From IMG/VR virus record IMGVR_UViG_3300025853_000283, positions 1 to 36,054 of that record: a DNA stretch of 36,054 nt. One strand, given 5' to 3'. Positions 1 through 6,888 of the stretch are shown here, one piece after another. A model generated the notes under the pieces. It did no database searches, was not told the origin of the DNA, and worked only from the letters and a program-made list of their open reading frames with translations. The position numbers were made by a program, and so were the translations under genes. This DNA comes from a virus. Numbering within the stretch: the first letter of the stretch is position 1; each line of letters starts with the position of its first letter.

Positions 1-989
1 ATCACGACCTTATCAGTCGTATTGCCACTGATCCCATTGGCAATCTTTGTGAATGGGAGGCTGCTTCCGAACCTTGGTGTTTTCTTGCTGCTTGCGAAGA
101 GTATTATGCTTGTTTTATTGATTGTAGTCGCAGTTTTACCTGCCTACCTATCGCTGTTGACGCCACTTGCTCAGGATTACAAGTCTTGGCAGGGCTCGCC
201 AGAGATAGATCAACGGCTCGATTGGTTAATGTACTCCCTGGGGAGAAACCTCAGGATGCTTACAGAGTCATTGCAGAGGAATCGAAACCACACATTCCAG
301 AACGTTTACTTGAGCACTGGGACCGCAAAGCGGTAAAACGTACTGTAATGACTGTTCCTTACAACGCAAAGCCTATCTCCAACCGTGGTTACATTAAAGA
401 AGCACTGAAGGAGAAAGGTGTTGAGGTTGATAAGGATGAACTTACGGTAATTGTTAAAGCGGTTCGCGAAGCAATGGATCGGATTGTACCCGGTCCAATG
501 CGTGTAATGAAATGGATCGAGATTGAGGTTGCCGCTGCTATTAAACGCGGTGCTACATTTTTACAGTGGGAGACACCCTCTGGTTTTGTCGTCCATCAAA
601 AACTAAATAAATACAAGACCAAGCAAATAGAACTGCAACTACTTGGTCGATGTGCCATGAAAATTGGTGAGGAAACAGACGTGGTTGATGTCAATCACCA
701 TAAAAACGCTACTGCCCCAAATCTTATCCACTCCCTTGATGCATCACTATTACACCTATCTGCAATCCGCTTTGACGCACCGCTGGCCCTCATACACGAC
801 TCGGTTTTGTGTCGTGCTACTGACATGGGTGTTCTTTCATCCATCGTCAGAGAAACTTACATGCACCTTTTTGCAGAGCAAGACTATCTAAAAGATTGGG
901 CAAAACAGATTGGTGCCCTTACTGAACCTCCGATCGTGGGTGACCTAGCTCCCGAATCGGTTATTGAATCTACTTACTTTTTTTGCTGA
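1..989 (+). CDS. T7-like single-subunit RNA polymerase, 3' part (5' end outside window)
   Basis: C-terminal 328 residues of the phage DNA-dependent RNA polymerase that transcribes the middle and late genes. The reading frame is open from base 3 to a TGA at 987-989. Family landmarks by comparison with T7 RNAP are all present: the first catalytic Asp in AVDATCSG (codon at 159, T7 Asp537), Lys in VKRTVMT (336, Lys631), Tyr in VPYNAKP (360, Tyr639) and the HDS motif in ALIHDSV (His 795, Asp 798; His811/Asp812). The stretch matching the promoter specificity loop (LLGRCAMKIG through NATAPN) is about three residues shorter than in T7 and very different, so its promoters should differ from T7 promoters. 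The C-terminal foot ends TYFFC in place of T7 FAFA. The stop overlaps the next gene as TGATG. Only the missing N-terminus limits the call. Confidence 0.96.
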   Translation, partial: HDLISRIATDPIGNLCEWEAASEPWCFLAACEEYYACFIDCSRSFTCLPIAVDATCSGLQVLAGLARDRSTARLVNVLPGEKPQDAYRVIAEESKPHIPERLLEHWDRKAVKRTVMTVPYNAKPISNRGYIKEALKEKGVEVDKDELTVIVKAVREAMDRIVPGPMRVMKWIEIEVAAAIKRGATFLQWETPSGFVVHQKLNKYKTKQIELQLLGRCAMKIGEETDVVDVNHHKNATAPNLIHSLDASLLHLSAIRFDAPLALIHDSVLCRATDMGVLSSIVRETYMHLFAEQDYLKDWAKQIGALTEPPIVGDLAPESVIESTYFFC

Positions 990-1561
990 TGTCTAAACCA
1001 CCCTTTGTCACTGCTGATCCCGTTGTACTTGAGGGATTTCAAGCAGTTCTGTGTCCCGGTAAGTTTGGCTATAGCCTTACTGCCGTGGTTGATGATGAAA
1101 TGGTTCAACAACTAGAAGCTGATCGCACCGAAGTATTGAAGTGGTGTGAGTCAAAGCTTAAGAACCCGAAGCGTTCAACTCTTAAGCCCACCCCCTGGGA
1201 GGAAATTGAACCGGGTCGCAACAAACTTAAGTTCTCCTGGAAGGAGGATGCAAAACCTCCGATTGTTGACACCGAAGGTACACTTGTCACCGATGAAGAG
1301 ACCCCTCTTTATAGTGGGTCAAAAGTAAAGCTGGCATTCGTACAGAAACCCTACATCCTTAAGGATGGTGTGACTTATGGCACATCACTCAAACTTAAAG
1401 GTGTACAAATTATTGAGCTTGGCGGGTCCACTGGTGGTGGCGAAGCTGAGCTGAGTGCTGAAGCAGCTGCCGAACTGTTTGGTACCGCTGAGGGCTTCCG
1501 TGCTGGTGATCCCGCACAAGTCGTTAGTGGTTCAACGGAGGTGAGTGAAGATGACTTCTGA
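989..1561 (+). CDS. Single-stranded DNA-binding protein, gp2.5-like
   Basis: 190 residues (T7 gp2.5 has 232). It coats single-stranded DNA at the replication fork, anneals strands and organises polymerase and primase-helicase. Identity rests mainly on position, directly after the RNA polymerase and before the gp3-like endonuclease, on size, and on an acidic C-terminal tail ending EVSEDDF; T7 gp2.5 also ends in an acidic tail closing with Asp-Phe. The N-terminal half carries basic patches such as SKLKNPKRSTLK. A TTG two codons upstream (983) would also open the frame, but ATG 989 forms a TGATG stop-start overlap with the polymerase and is preferred. The fold cannot be confirmed from sequence by eye. 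Confidence 0.85.
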   Translation: MSKPPFVTADPVVLEGFQAVLCPGKFGYSLTAVVDDEMVQQLEADRTEVLKWCESKLKNPKRSTLKPTPWEEIEPGRNKLKFSWKEDAKPPIVDTEGTLVTDEETPLYSGSKVKLAFVQKPYILKDGVTYGTSLKLKGVQIIELGGSTGGGEAELSAEAAAELFGTAEGFRAGDPAQVVSGSTEVSEDDF

Positions 1562-1566
1562 ATTAG

Positions 1567-1923
1567 ATGACTGATTTCCGCTCAGGTCTGGAGAGAAAGG
1601 TTGCTGACCTTCTCTCTACCCTGGGGGTTGAATATGAATACGAAAGTAATACAGTACCATACGTACTAAAATGTAATTACACACCTGATTTTCTACTGCC
1701 TAATGGCGTCTATTTAGAAGCTAAGGGTCACCTGTCACCAGATGACCGGCGAAAGATGATCGCTGTCAAGAAACAAAACCCAGAGCTTGACATTCGATTT
1801 GTATTCCAAGCCCCTAACAATAAAATATACAAAGGATCTAAAACATCATACGCTAAATGGGCAGAGAGGAATGGGTTTCTCTGGGCTCACTATCACGCCA
1901 TACCAATTGAATGGCTGAGTTAA
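1567..1923 (+). CDS. Endonuclease I (Holliday-junction resolvase), gp3-like
   Basis: 118 residues; T7 gp3 has 149. It cleaves branched DNA and helps degrade host DNA, feeding the nucleotide pool. Strongly similar to T7 gp3 by eye: FRSGLERKV near the N-terminus, VPYVLKCNYTPDFLLPNG, then EAKG, and PELDIRFVF. Catalytic residues of the T7 enzyme (Glu20, Asp55, Glu65, Lys67) correspond to Glu9, Asp41, Glu51 and Lys53. It lacks the short N-terminal extension of T7 gp3 and its basic C-terminal tail, ending at IEWLS. The gene begins 5 bases after gp2.5 and its 3' end overlaps the primase-helicase start by 13 bases. Confidence 0.95.
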   Translation: MTDFRSGLERKVADLLSTLGVEYEYESNTVPYVLKCNYTPDFLLPNGVYLEAKGHLSPDDRRKMIAVKKQNPELDIRFVFQAPNNKIYKGSKTSYAKWAERNGFLWAHYHAIPIEWLS

Positions 1924-3488
1924 CTTCTGAATTCCTAAGGCATGAACCGTGTAACAGTTGTGGCAGTAGTGACGCTAACTCTTTGTACAGCGATGGCCAT
2001 TCCTATTGCTTTTCGTGCCACACCTACACACATGGAGAAGATTACGACCCAATGCCCGTTAATCACAACATCCAGATTCAAGGGGAACCGGTACGGCTAG
2101 TAAAACGTAAGTTATCCGCAGAAGTGTGTCGTCAATATAAGATACACAGAGACGGCGATCTTCTGCGGTTTTATTATTGTGATGAGAACGGTCGTGTTGT
2201 TGGTTGTAAAACAAAGACCAAAAATAAAGATTTTAAATACGAAGGAAAGGTTCCAGGTACCTTATTTGGCCAGCACTTGTTTGCTTCCAAGGGTGTCCGC
2301 TTAGTAATCACAGAAGGTGAGTTGGATGCCGCCAGTGTTATGGTTGCTATGCCAACATGGCAGCACGTAAGCTTGCCAAGTGGGGCAGCTTCTGCCAAGA
2401 AATCAATTCAAAAACAACTCAGCTGGTTACAAGGCTGGGATGAGATTGTACTTTTCTTTGACAACGACGACGCTGGTAAACAAGCAACCGAGGAGGTTGC
2501 AGCAATCCTTCCACCTGGAAAGGTCTTTATAGCAAACCTGGATCATAAATACAAAGATGCAAGTGATGCCCTACAAGCAGGTGATGCAGAGGCTATTCGT
2601 CAAGCAGTGTGGAATGCAAAAGCCCACCGACCGGATGGAATTGTTGACGCAAAATCCCTACTGTCAATTGTAACTACACCAAACCCACCGAATGATCATG
2701 ACTACCCCTTCAGCGGCCTTCAAGCCTTATTACACGGTATCAGATACGGAGAACTTATCACAATCACTGCAGGATCTGGTATCGGCAAGTCATCTTTCTG
2801 CAGGGAGCTTGCAGCTTCACTTTTACAGAGCGGAGAACGGGTCGGCTATTTGGCTCTTGAAGAATCGAATAGACGGACTGCACTCGGCTTGATGTCGGTT
2901 GCAGCAGGTAAATCATTACACATTGGAGAACATAGTGTCAAAGAGCTTACGCAGATTTACGACGACACTATTGCTAATTGGAATTTGTTCTTATTCGATG
3001 GCTTTGGTTCCTATGATCCAGATCTTATATACAACAGAATCGAATATCTTGCACAGGGACTCGACACCAAGGTAATTTTCCTTGATCACCTTTCAATCCT
3101 TTTAAGTGGACTTGATGGTGATGAGCGTCGAATGATAGATACCACAATGACAAAGCTTCGCAGCCTTGTTGAGCGTACGGGTATTTCATTGTTCCTGGTG
3201 TCCCACCTAAGGCGCTCAATGAACGATCAAGGACACGAAGAAGGTGCACGAGTTACGCTTGGACAACTTAGAGGAAGTGCAGCGATTGCACAGCTTTCTG
3301 ACGGAGTTATCGCTCTCGAAAGGAATCAACAGAGTGGATCTAATGACTCTATTACAACTGTTAGAGTCCTCAAAAATAGATACTCTGGCGAAACTGGTAT
3401 CGCCTGCACACTTAAATACGATTTAGATAAATGTAAATTCTATGAAAAACCAGCAGAGCAGTACTTTGACACCGAAGGGGATTTCTAA
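1911..3488 (+). CDS. DNA primase-helicase, gp4-like
   Basis: 525 residues (T7 full-length gp4 has 566). Bifunctional replisome enzyme: it synthesises RNA primers and unwinds DNA as a hexamer. Domain order: a Cys4 zinc-binding primase finger (Cys14, Cys17, Cys33, Cys36); a TOPRIM fold with VITEGELDAA (Glu135) and FDNDDAG (Asp184, Asp186); then a RecA-like helicase with Walker A GSGIGKS (Lys293), the VIFLDHLSIL strand with Asp392, and LFLVSHLRRS. The intact zinc finger right after ATG 1911 supports that start, 13 bases inside the gp3-like gene. The protein ends in YFDTEGDF, an acidic tail closing with Phe as in T7 gp4, where the tail contacts DNA polymerase. Confidence 0.97.
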   Translation: MAELTSEFLRHEPCNSCGSSDANSLYSDGHSYCFSCHTYTHGEDYDPMPVNHNIQIQGEPVRLVKRKLSAEVCRQYKIHRDGDLLRFYYCDENGRVVGCKTKTKNKDFKYEGKVPGTLFGQHLFASKGVRLVITEGELDAASVMVAMPTWQHVSLPSGAASAKKSIQKQLSWLQGWDEIVLFFDNDDAGKQATEEVAAILPPGKVFIANLDHKYKDASDALQAGDAEAIRQAVWNAKAHRPDGIVDAKSLLSIVTTPNPPNDHDYPFSGLQALLHGIRYGELITITAGSGIGKSSFCRELAASLLQSGERVGYLALEESNRRTALGLMSVAAGKSLHIGEHSVKELTQIYDDTIANWNLFLFDGFGSYDPDLIYNRIEYLAQGLDTKVIFLDHLSILLSGLDGDERRMIDTTMTKLRSLVERTGISLFLVSHLRRSMNDQGHEEGARVTLGQLRGSAAIAQLSDGVIALERNQQSGSNDSITTVRVLKNRYSGETGIACTLKYDLDKCKFYEKPAEQYFDTEGDF

Positions 3489-3564
3489 ACCAAAACCACC
3501 AACCCCGGAAATGGTTGAACGTGCTCAATTCAAAGACAAAACGTATGTCTGGAATTACAAGTGA
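3442..3564 (+). CDS. Small hypothetical protein between primase-helicase and polymerase genes
   Basis: A 40-codon frame from ATG 3442 to TGA 3562-3564, beginning MKNQQSSTL and ending DKTYVWNYK. It overlaps the primase-helicase end by 47 bases. An internal ATG at 3511 gives a 17-codon version beginning MVERAQFK with no overlap. The stop is shared with the exonuclease start as GTGA (3561-3564), which suggests coupled translation, and it fills a gap of 72 bases that would otherwise be empty. The N-terminal part is Pro/Lys-rich; the C-terminal part is charged and aromatic. Not recognised. It could be only a leader peptide delivering ribosomes to the GTG start of the next gene. Confidence 0.45.
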   Translation: MKNQQSSTLTPKGISKPKPPTPEMVERAQFKDKTYVWNYK

Positions 3565-4076
3565 ATCTTGTTTTTGACATAGAAACAAACGGACTACTAC
3601 ATGACCTTACCACAATCCATTGTATTGGCATACATAATCTTGACACCAAGGAGAATCATGCATTCAATGATGTCGGTGGTGAACCAATCACTCGGGCGAT
3701 AGCCATGCTTGAAGAGGCGTGCCACGTTGTCGGGCACAACATAATTAACTTTGACATCCCAGCTATTAATTCGCTATACCCGTTCTTTTGTAAAACAAGT
3801 GGTGTAGTAGATACTTTGTTGCTGTCACGATTGTATAAAACCAACCTTTTGGAAATCGACAAGCAACGAAGATTTAATGGTATGCCAGAGAAGTTGTACG
3901 GCAGGCACAGTCTTGAAGCATATGGCTATCGGCTCGGTACTTACAAAGGAACCTTTGGAAAGGAAACCGATTGGTCAAATTGGTCACAAGAAATGCAGGA
4001 TTACATGATGCAAGACGTTGCAGTGACTACAAAACTATGGATGTATTTCCAGAAATACCTAAGTGGGTCCAATTAG
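3561..4076 (+). CDS. DNA polymerase, 3'-5' exonuclease part (gp5 N-terminal domain)
   Basis: 171 residues matching the proofreading domain of T7 DNA polymerase. Exonuclease motifs: FDIETNG at residues 5-11 (metal-binding Asp6 and Glu8), HNIINFDIPA (Exo II Asp), DTLLLSRL, RHSLEAYGYRLGTYKG and YMMQDVAVTTKL (Exo III Asp). The GTG start at 3561 is required because the first catalytic motif begins at residue 5; GTG overlaps the stop of the preceding small frame. The frame ends at TAG 4074-4076 just after the exonuclease domain, while the polymerase domain continues in the -1 frame. Either a two-polypeptide polymerase, a programmed -1 shift, or a one-base sequence error in a run of four A (4031-4034) explains this. 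Confidence 0.92.
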   Translation: MNLVFDIETNGLLHDLTTIHCIGIHNLDTKENHAFNDVGGEPITRAIAMLEEACHVVGHNIINFDIPAINSLYPFFCKTSGVVDTLLLSRLYKTNLLEIDKQRRFNGMPEKLYGRHSLEAYGYRLGTYKGTFGKETDWSNWSQEMQDYMMQDVAVTTKLWMYFQKYLSGSN

Positions 4077-5317
4077 AAACCCGCGTTGCACAAATCCTAA
4101 CTGAACAAGAACTACATGGATGGTACTTTGACAAGAATGCTGCATGGCAACTTGCATCAACTCTCCGAAGTGAGTTGGAGGGCATTACTGAGTTACTACT
4201 CAACCGGCACCCTTTCGTACCCGGAGAAACTTTCACTCCTAAACGATCTAATCGAACCAAGGGTTACGTTGCAGGAGCAGAGTTCTTAAAACTTAAAGAC
4301 TTAAATCCAACATCACGAGACCACATTGCATGGATCCTAGAGGAGAAGTATGGGTGGAACCCTACGATTTACACAGCAACTGGGAAGCCAGTTATCGACG
4401 AACCGATCCTCAAGGATTGCGTGACGAATGGGATCGAGATTGCCCAGCAGTTCCTGAGGATGTTGGAGATTACGAAGAGCCTTGGGATGATTTCCGAAGG
4501 CGCGAACGCATGGCTGAAGCTATGTACGAAATCTAATCGTATCCACCACCATTGCAGCGTTGCTACTAATACGCATCGTTGTGCACATAGACACCCAAAT
4601 CTTGCGCAAACACCAAGTGATGAAAACTTTAGGAAATTATTTAGAGCTTCGCCGGGACTTACCATGGTGGGTGCCGACCTTAGTGGTATTGAGCTGCGTA
4701 TGCTTGCCCATTATTTGGGTCGGTATGATGAAGGTCGCTATGCCGACATCCTACTCAACGGAGACATCCATCAAGTCAACGCAGATAAAATTGGAGTCTC
4801 CCGTAAATTAGTTAAAACAATTACCTACGCCTTTTTGTACGGAGCGGGTGATGTCAAGATAGGTCATAGTTATGACAAACAACTTTCTACATCCAAAGCC
4901 CAGAAAAAGGGTAAGGAAATACGTGCTGCTTACATCGATGCTATTCCGGGTTTGGCTGAGTTGCTTAAGGCTATCACTAAAGCTGCTGATCGTGGCTTTG
5001 TACGCAGTATTGATCGACGTAAAATTCTTGTTGACAGCCCCCACAAGGCGTTGAATTACTGCCTGCAAAGTGGAGCCGGCACCATCGCAAAGCGGTGGAT
5101 GGTAATAGCAAATGACACTGTAAAGCAGTGCAAATTAGAAGCACACCAGCTTGCCTTTGTGCATGACGAGCTGCAATACGAAAGTCACCACCATCATGTT
5201 GATGACCTTAAGTTTGCTCTTGAAATGTCTGCTGCAGTTGCTGGTGAATACTACAACCTACGAATACCCATTGCAGCGGAAGCTGGTAGTGGGCCAACTT
5301 GGAACGACACCCATTAA
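4037..5317 (+). CDS. DNA polymerase family A, polymerase part (gp5 C-terminal domain)
   Basis: 426 residues from ATG 4037, which lies 40 bases inside the exonuclease frame and in the -1 frame relative to it. Polymerase motifs: motif A VGADLSGIELR (Asp214), motif B KTITYAFLYGAG (Lys260, Tyr264), motif C FVHDELQYE (Asp377), and the ending GPTWNDTH, like T7 gp5 GPNWAICH. Family homology begins at about QLETRVAQILTEQELHGW, close to the ATG. The insertion that binds host thioredoxin in T7 is much shorter here: only about 40 residues separate ELLLNRHPF from NPTSRDHI, where T7 has about 80. A fused product made by -1 slippage would have about 585 residues; T7 gp5 has 704. The TAA overlaps the next ATG as TAATG. 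Confidence 0.93.
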   Translation: MDVFPEIPKWVQLETRVAQILTEQELHGWYFDKNAAWQLASTLRSELEGITELLLNRHPFVPGETFTPKRSNRTKGYVAGAEFLKLKDLNPTSRDHIAWILEEKYGWNPTIYTATGKPVIDEPILKDCVTNGIEIAQQFLRMLEITKSLGMISEGANAWLKLCTKSNRIHHHCSVATNTHRCAHRHPNLAQTPSDENFRKLFRASPGLTMVGADLSGIELRMLAHYLGRYDEGRYADILLNGDIHQVNADKIGVSRKLVKTITYAFLYGAGDVKIGHSYDKQLSTSKAQKKGKEIRAAYIDAIPGLAELLKAITKAADRGFVRSIDRRKILVDSPHKALNYCLQSGAGTIAKRWMVIANDTVKQCKLEAHQLAFVHDELQYESHHHHVDDLKFALEMSAAVAGEYYNLRIPIAAEAGSGPTWNDTH

Positions 5318-5448
5318 TGAAAGTAAAAAAATCACCCACCAAACAAGATTTTGAATCCAAAGCAAAATTTAAACATACGGCACAAGGTAACGGTAGGCGC
5401 TCTAAACCATCGCACGGTAGAAAACTGTTGCGAGGTCAAGGTAAATGA
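5317..5448 (+). CDS. Small basic protein, unknown function
   Basis: 43 residues from ATG 5317 to TGA 5446-5448. It begins MKVKKSPTKQDFESK and ends SHGRKLLRGQGK. About a third of residues are Lys, Arg or His, clustered at both ends, with acidic residues only in the middle, which suggests nucleic-acid binding. Both ends are shared with neighbours: the polymerase TAA overlaps its ATG (TAATG) and its TGA overlaps the exonuclease ATG (ATGA). This exact tiling, and the otherwise empty 127-base gap, argue that it is a real gene. No family recognised. Its place between polymerase and exonuclease suggests, but does not prove, a replication accessory role. Confidence 0.65.
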   Translation: MKVKKSPTKQDFESKAKFKHTAQGNGRRSKPSHGRKLLRGQGK

Positions 5449-6197
5449 GCCTGCTGATTGATGCCGATTACATTGTATATAAAGCCTGTGCAGCAAACGA
5501 AACCGAAATTGATTACGGAGACGATGTTATCGTCGTCACTTCAAACTTCAGCGACGCCTATGAAGCCGTCCTCAGTGAACTCTATGGGATCGCTGAATGC
5601 CTTGGATGTTTTGATGATAGTATCCTTTTCTTTTCTGATAGTCGCAACTTCCGTAAGCTGTTATATCCAGCGTATAAGGGACAGCGTAACCGCAAAAAGC
5701 CCTGTGGATACAAGCGCGTCATCAATGCGCTTAAACAAGACTTCCAGGTAATTTCATACCCATCATTGGAAGCAGATGATGCTATTGGTATTTATGCCAC
5801 AAAATTTCCAGGGAATATAGTTGTAAGCCCGGATAAAGACATGCGTCAGATTCCCGGTGATCTTTTTAACCTTACAGATCCTGTTATCACAATCACGCCT
5901 AATGAAGCAGATCGTTGGCACCTCGTACAATCAATGGCTGGCGACCAAACGGATGGTTATGGAGGCATACCGACTATTGGTGTAAAACGTGCAATTGCAC
6001 TGCTGGATAAGAATGGTTGGAGCTGGGAGACAGTGGTTAAAGCCTATGAATCAAAAGATTTAACAGAAGATGATGCCCTTATGAATGCTCGTCTAGCAAA
6101 AATCTTACACGCTAAAAACTATGACGAAGAAACAGGAACAATTGCCTATTGGACCCCCTCCCCCGGTTACCGACTTGACGATGGAGCAGCAGTTTAA
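5445..6197 (+). CDS. 5'-3' exonuclease, gp6-like (FEN/T5-type)
   Basis: 250 residues (T7 gp6 has 300). It removes RNA primers and degrades host DNA, supplying nucleotides and recombination ends. Motifs of the flap-nuclease family: LLIDADYIV near the N-terminus (Asp6, Asp8), the arch region FRKLLYPAYKGQRNRKKPCGY, SLEADDAIG (Glu109, Asp111, Asp112), VVSPDKDM (Asp130, Asp132) and AGDQTDGYGGIPTIG (Asp167, Asp170), the helix-hairpin-helix entrance. These are in T7 gp6 order. The C-terminus runs past the AYW(T/R)P end of T7 gp6 by about a dozen residues, and this tail overlaps the next gene by 17 bases. The start overlaps the preceding stop as ATGA. Confidence 0.94.
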   Translation: MSLLIDADYIVYKACAANETEIDYGDDVIVVTSNFSDAYEAVLSELYGIAECLGCFDDSILFFSDSRNFRKLLYPAYKGQRNRKKPCGYKRVINALKQDFQVISYPSLEADDAIGIYATKFPGNIVVSPDKDMRQIPGDLFNLTDPVITITPNEADRWHLVQSMAGDQTDGYGGIPTIGVKRAIALLDKNGWSWETVVKAYESKDLTEDDALMNARLAKILHAKNYDEETGTIAYWTPSPGYRLDDGAAV

Positions 6198-6408
6198 GTT
6201 GCGTCAAATAGAGGATGCTCTGAAAAAGCCAGAATCACAAAAAGAAGATATTATTACCGTATTTATAGCACTGCAACATCAGTGCTTTGTCCTCTCCAAT
6301 ACAGTATCAAATTTAGTCAAAAAATGGCCAACAGTCCCACCTACTACACCCGAGGGAAAATCGAAGTTTGGGATTTTATTCGAGACCAACGACTCAACTA
6401 CCACCTAG
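6181..6408 (+). CDS. Small helical protein, possible NblA-like phycobilisome degradation adaptor
   Basis: 75 residues from ATG 6181. The N-terminus MEQQFKLRQIEDA resembles the signature of NblA proteins (hydrophobic-Glu-Gln-x-Phe-x-x-Arg-x-x-Glu), and what follows (KEDIITVFIALQHQCFVL, then NLVKKW) has NblA-like spacing: two amphipathic helices of about the right length. NblA proteins are roughly 60 residues and hand phycobilisomes to Clp protease. Viral NblA homologues are known from cyanophages. Residues after KKWP are a Thr/Pro-rich tail not expected in NblA. An upstream ATG at 6121 would add 20 residues (with LTMEQQF matching LTLEQ-type NblA starts), wholly inside the exonuclease gene. The alternative is an unrelated conserved cyanophage small protein. 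Homology is judged by eye only. Confidence 0.45.
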   Translation: MEQQFKLRQIEDALKKPESQKEDIITVFIALQHQCFVLSNTVSNLVKKWPTVPPTTPEGKSKFGILFETNDSTTT

Positions 6409-6623
6409 GGTGCGCCATTAAATATATATGCCGCGCAGGTTACAAAGGGTACGATCAACAATCCCTGCAAACTGCATACATCAATGACCTGCAAAAGGCT
6501 ATCCACTACCTTCAAGATGAATTGAATGCAAACACTACAAGCACAGGCGATCCAGTTTCGTCAAGCGTACGGGATCAAAAACAACCCAAACAACTCAAAT
6601 ACACAGTTGACTTTGATCGCTGA
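6324..6623 (+). CDS. DUF3310-family small protein
   Basis: 99 residues from ATG 6324. Its core, PTYYTRGKIEVWDFIRDQ, then HLGCAIKYICRAGYKG and NDLQKAIHYLQDEL, matches the pattern of DUF3310 proteins common in phages (Tyr-x-x-Gly-x-ile-glu-x-x-Asp-phe, Gly-x-x-x-Lys-Tyr-x-x-Arg, Asp-leu-x-Lys-Ala-x-x-Tyr-Leu). Members are often found beside nucleotide-metabolism genes and are sometimes labelled nucleotide kinase, without biochemical proof that I know of. The start cannot be much later because the conserved motif begins at residue 4. It therefore truly overlaps the upstream gene by 85 bases and the MazG-like gene by 98 bases. The C-terminal 30 residues are polar and probably disordered, and are the part shared with the MazG-like gene. 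Confidence 0.72.
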   Translation: MANSPTYYTRGKIEVWDFIRDQRLNYHLGCAIKYICRAGYKGYDQQSLQTAYINDLQKAIHYLQDELNANTTSTGDPVSSSVRDQKQPKQLKYTVDFDR

Positions 6624-6888
6624 AGAGTACGAAGAATTTAGAGATGCTCTACACACACAAGGACAAGAAGAAGCTTTAAAAGAACTGGCAGATCTTGTGT
6701 ATGTTTGCTTTCAATATGCAGAAAACATGGAATGGGACCTAGATACAGCAATGGTCCGTGTCCATGAATCGAATATGTCAAAACTTGGCGCTGATGGAAA
6801 GCCTATCCGCCGAGCTGATGGCAAGGTCCTTAAAGGTCCTAATTACAAACCCCCCGTATTGTCTGATTTAGTCGATGTCAATTACTGA
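6526..6888 (+). CDS. MazG-like nucleotide pyrophosphohydrolase
   Basis: 120 residues of the all-alpha NTP pyrophosphohydrolase superfamily. The metal-binding pattern is visible: AEEYEEFRDAL (EExxE) followed by ALKELADLVYVCFQ (ExxD). The C-terminal part, MSKLGADGKPIRRADGKV then LKGPNYKPP, is a hallmark of phage and cyanobacterial MazG-like proteins. The family hydrolyses (d)NTPs to the monophosphate plus pyrophosphate, and cyanophage members have been proposed to act on dGTP/dCTP or on the alarmone ppGpp. Substrate here is unknown. It lies immediately before the ribonucleotide reductase genes, overlapping nrdA by 14 bases, consistent with dNTP-pool management. The N-terminal 33 codons overlap the DUF3310 gene in another frame. 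Confidence 0.82.
   Translation: MQTLQAQAIQFRQAYGIKNNPNNSNTQLTLIAEEYEEFRDALHTQGQEEALKELADLVYVCFQYAENMEWDLDTAMVRVHESNMSKLGADGKPIRRADGKVLKGPNYKPPVLSDLVDVNY

Noticed and set aside
22-336. 104-residue + strand frame at the window start with hydrophobic segments
   Set aside because: It overlaps the RNA polymerase frame, which carries the catalytic DATCSG motif in the same bases.
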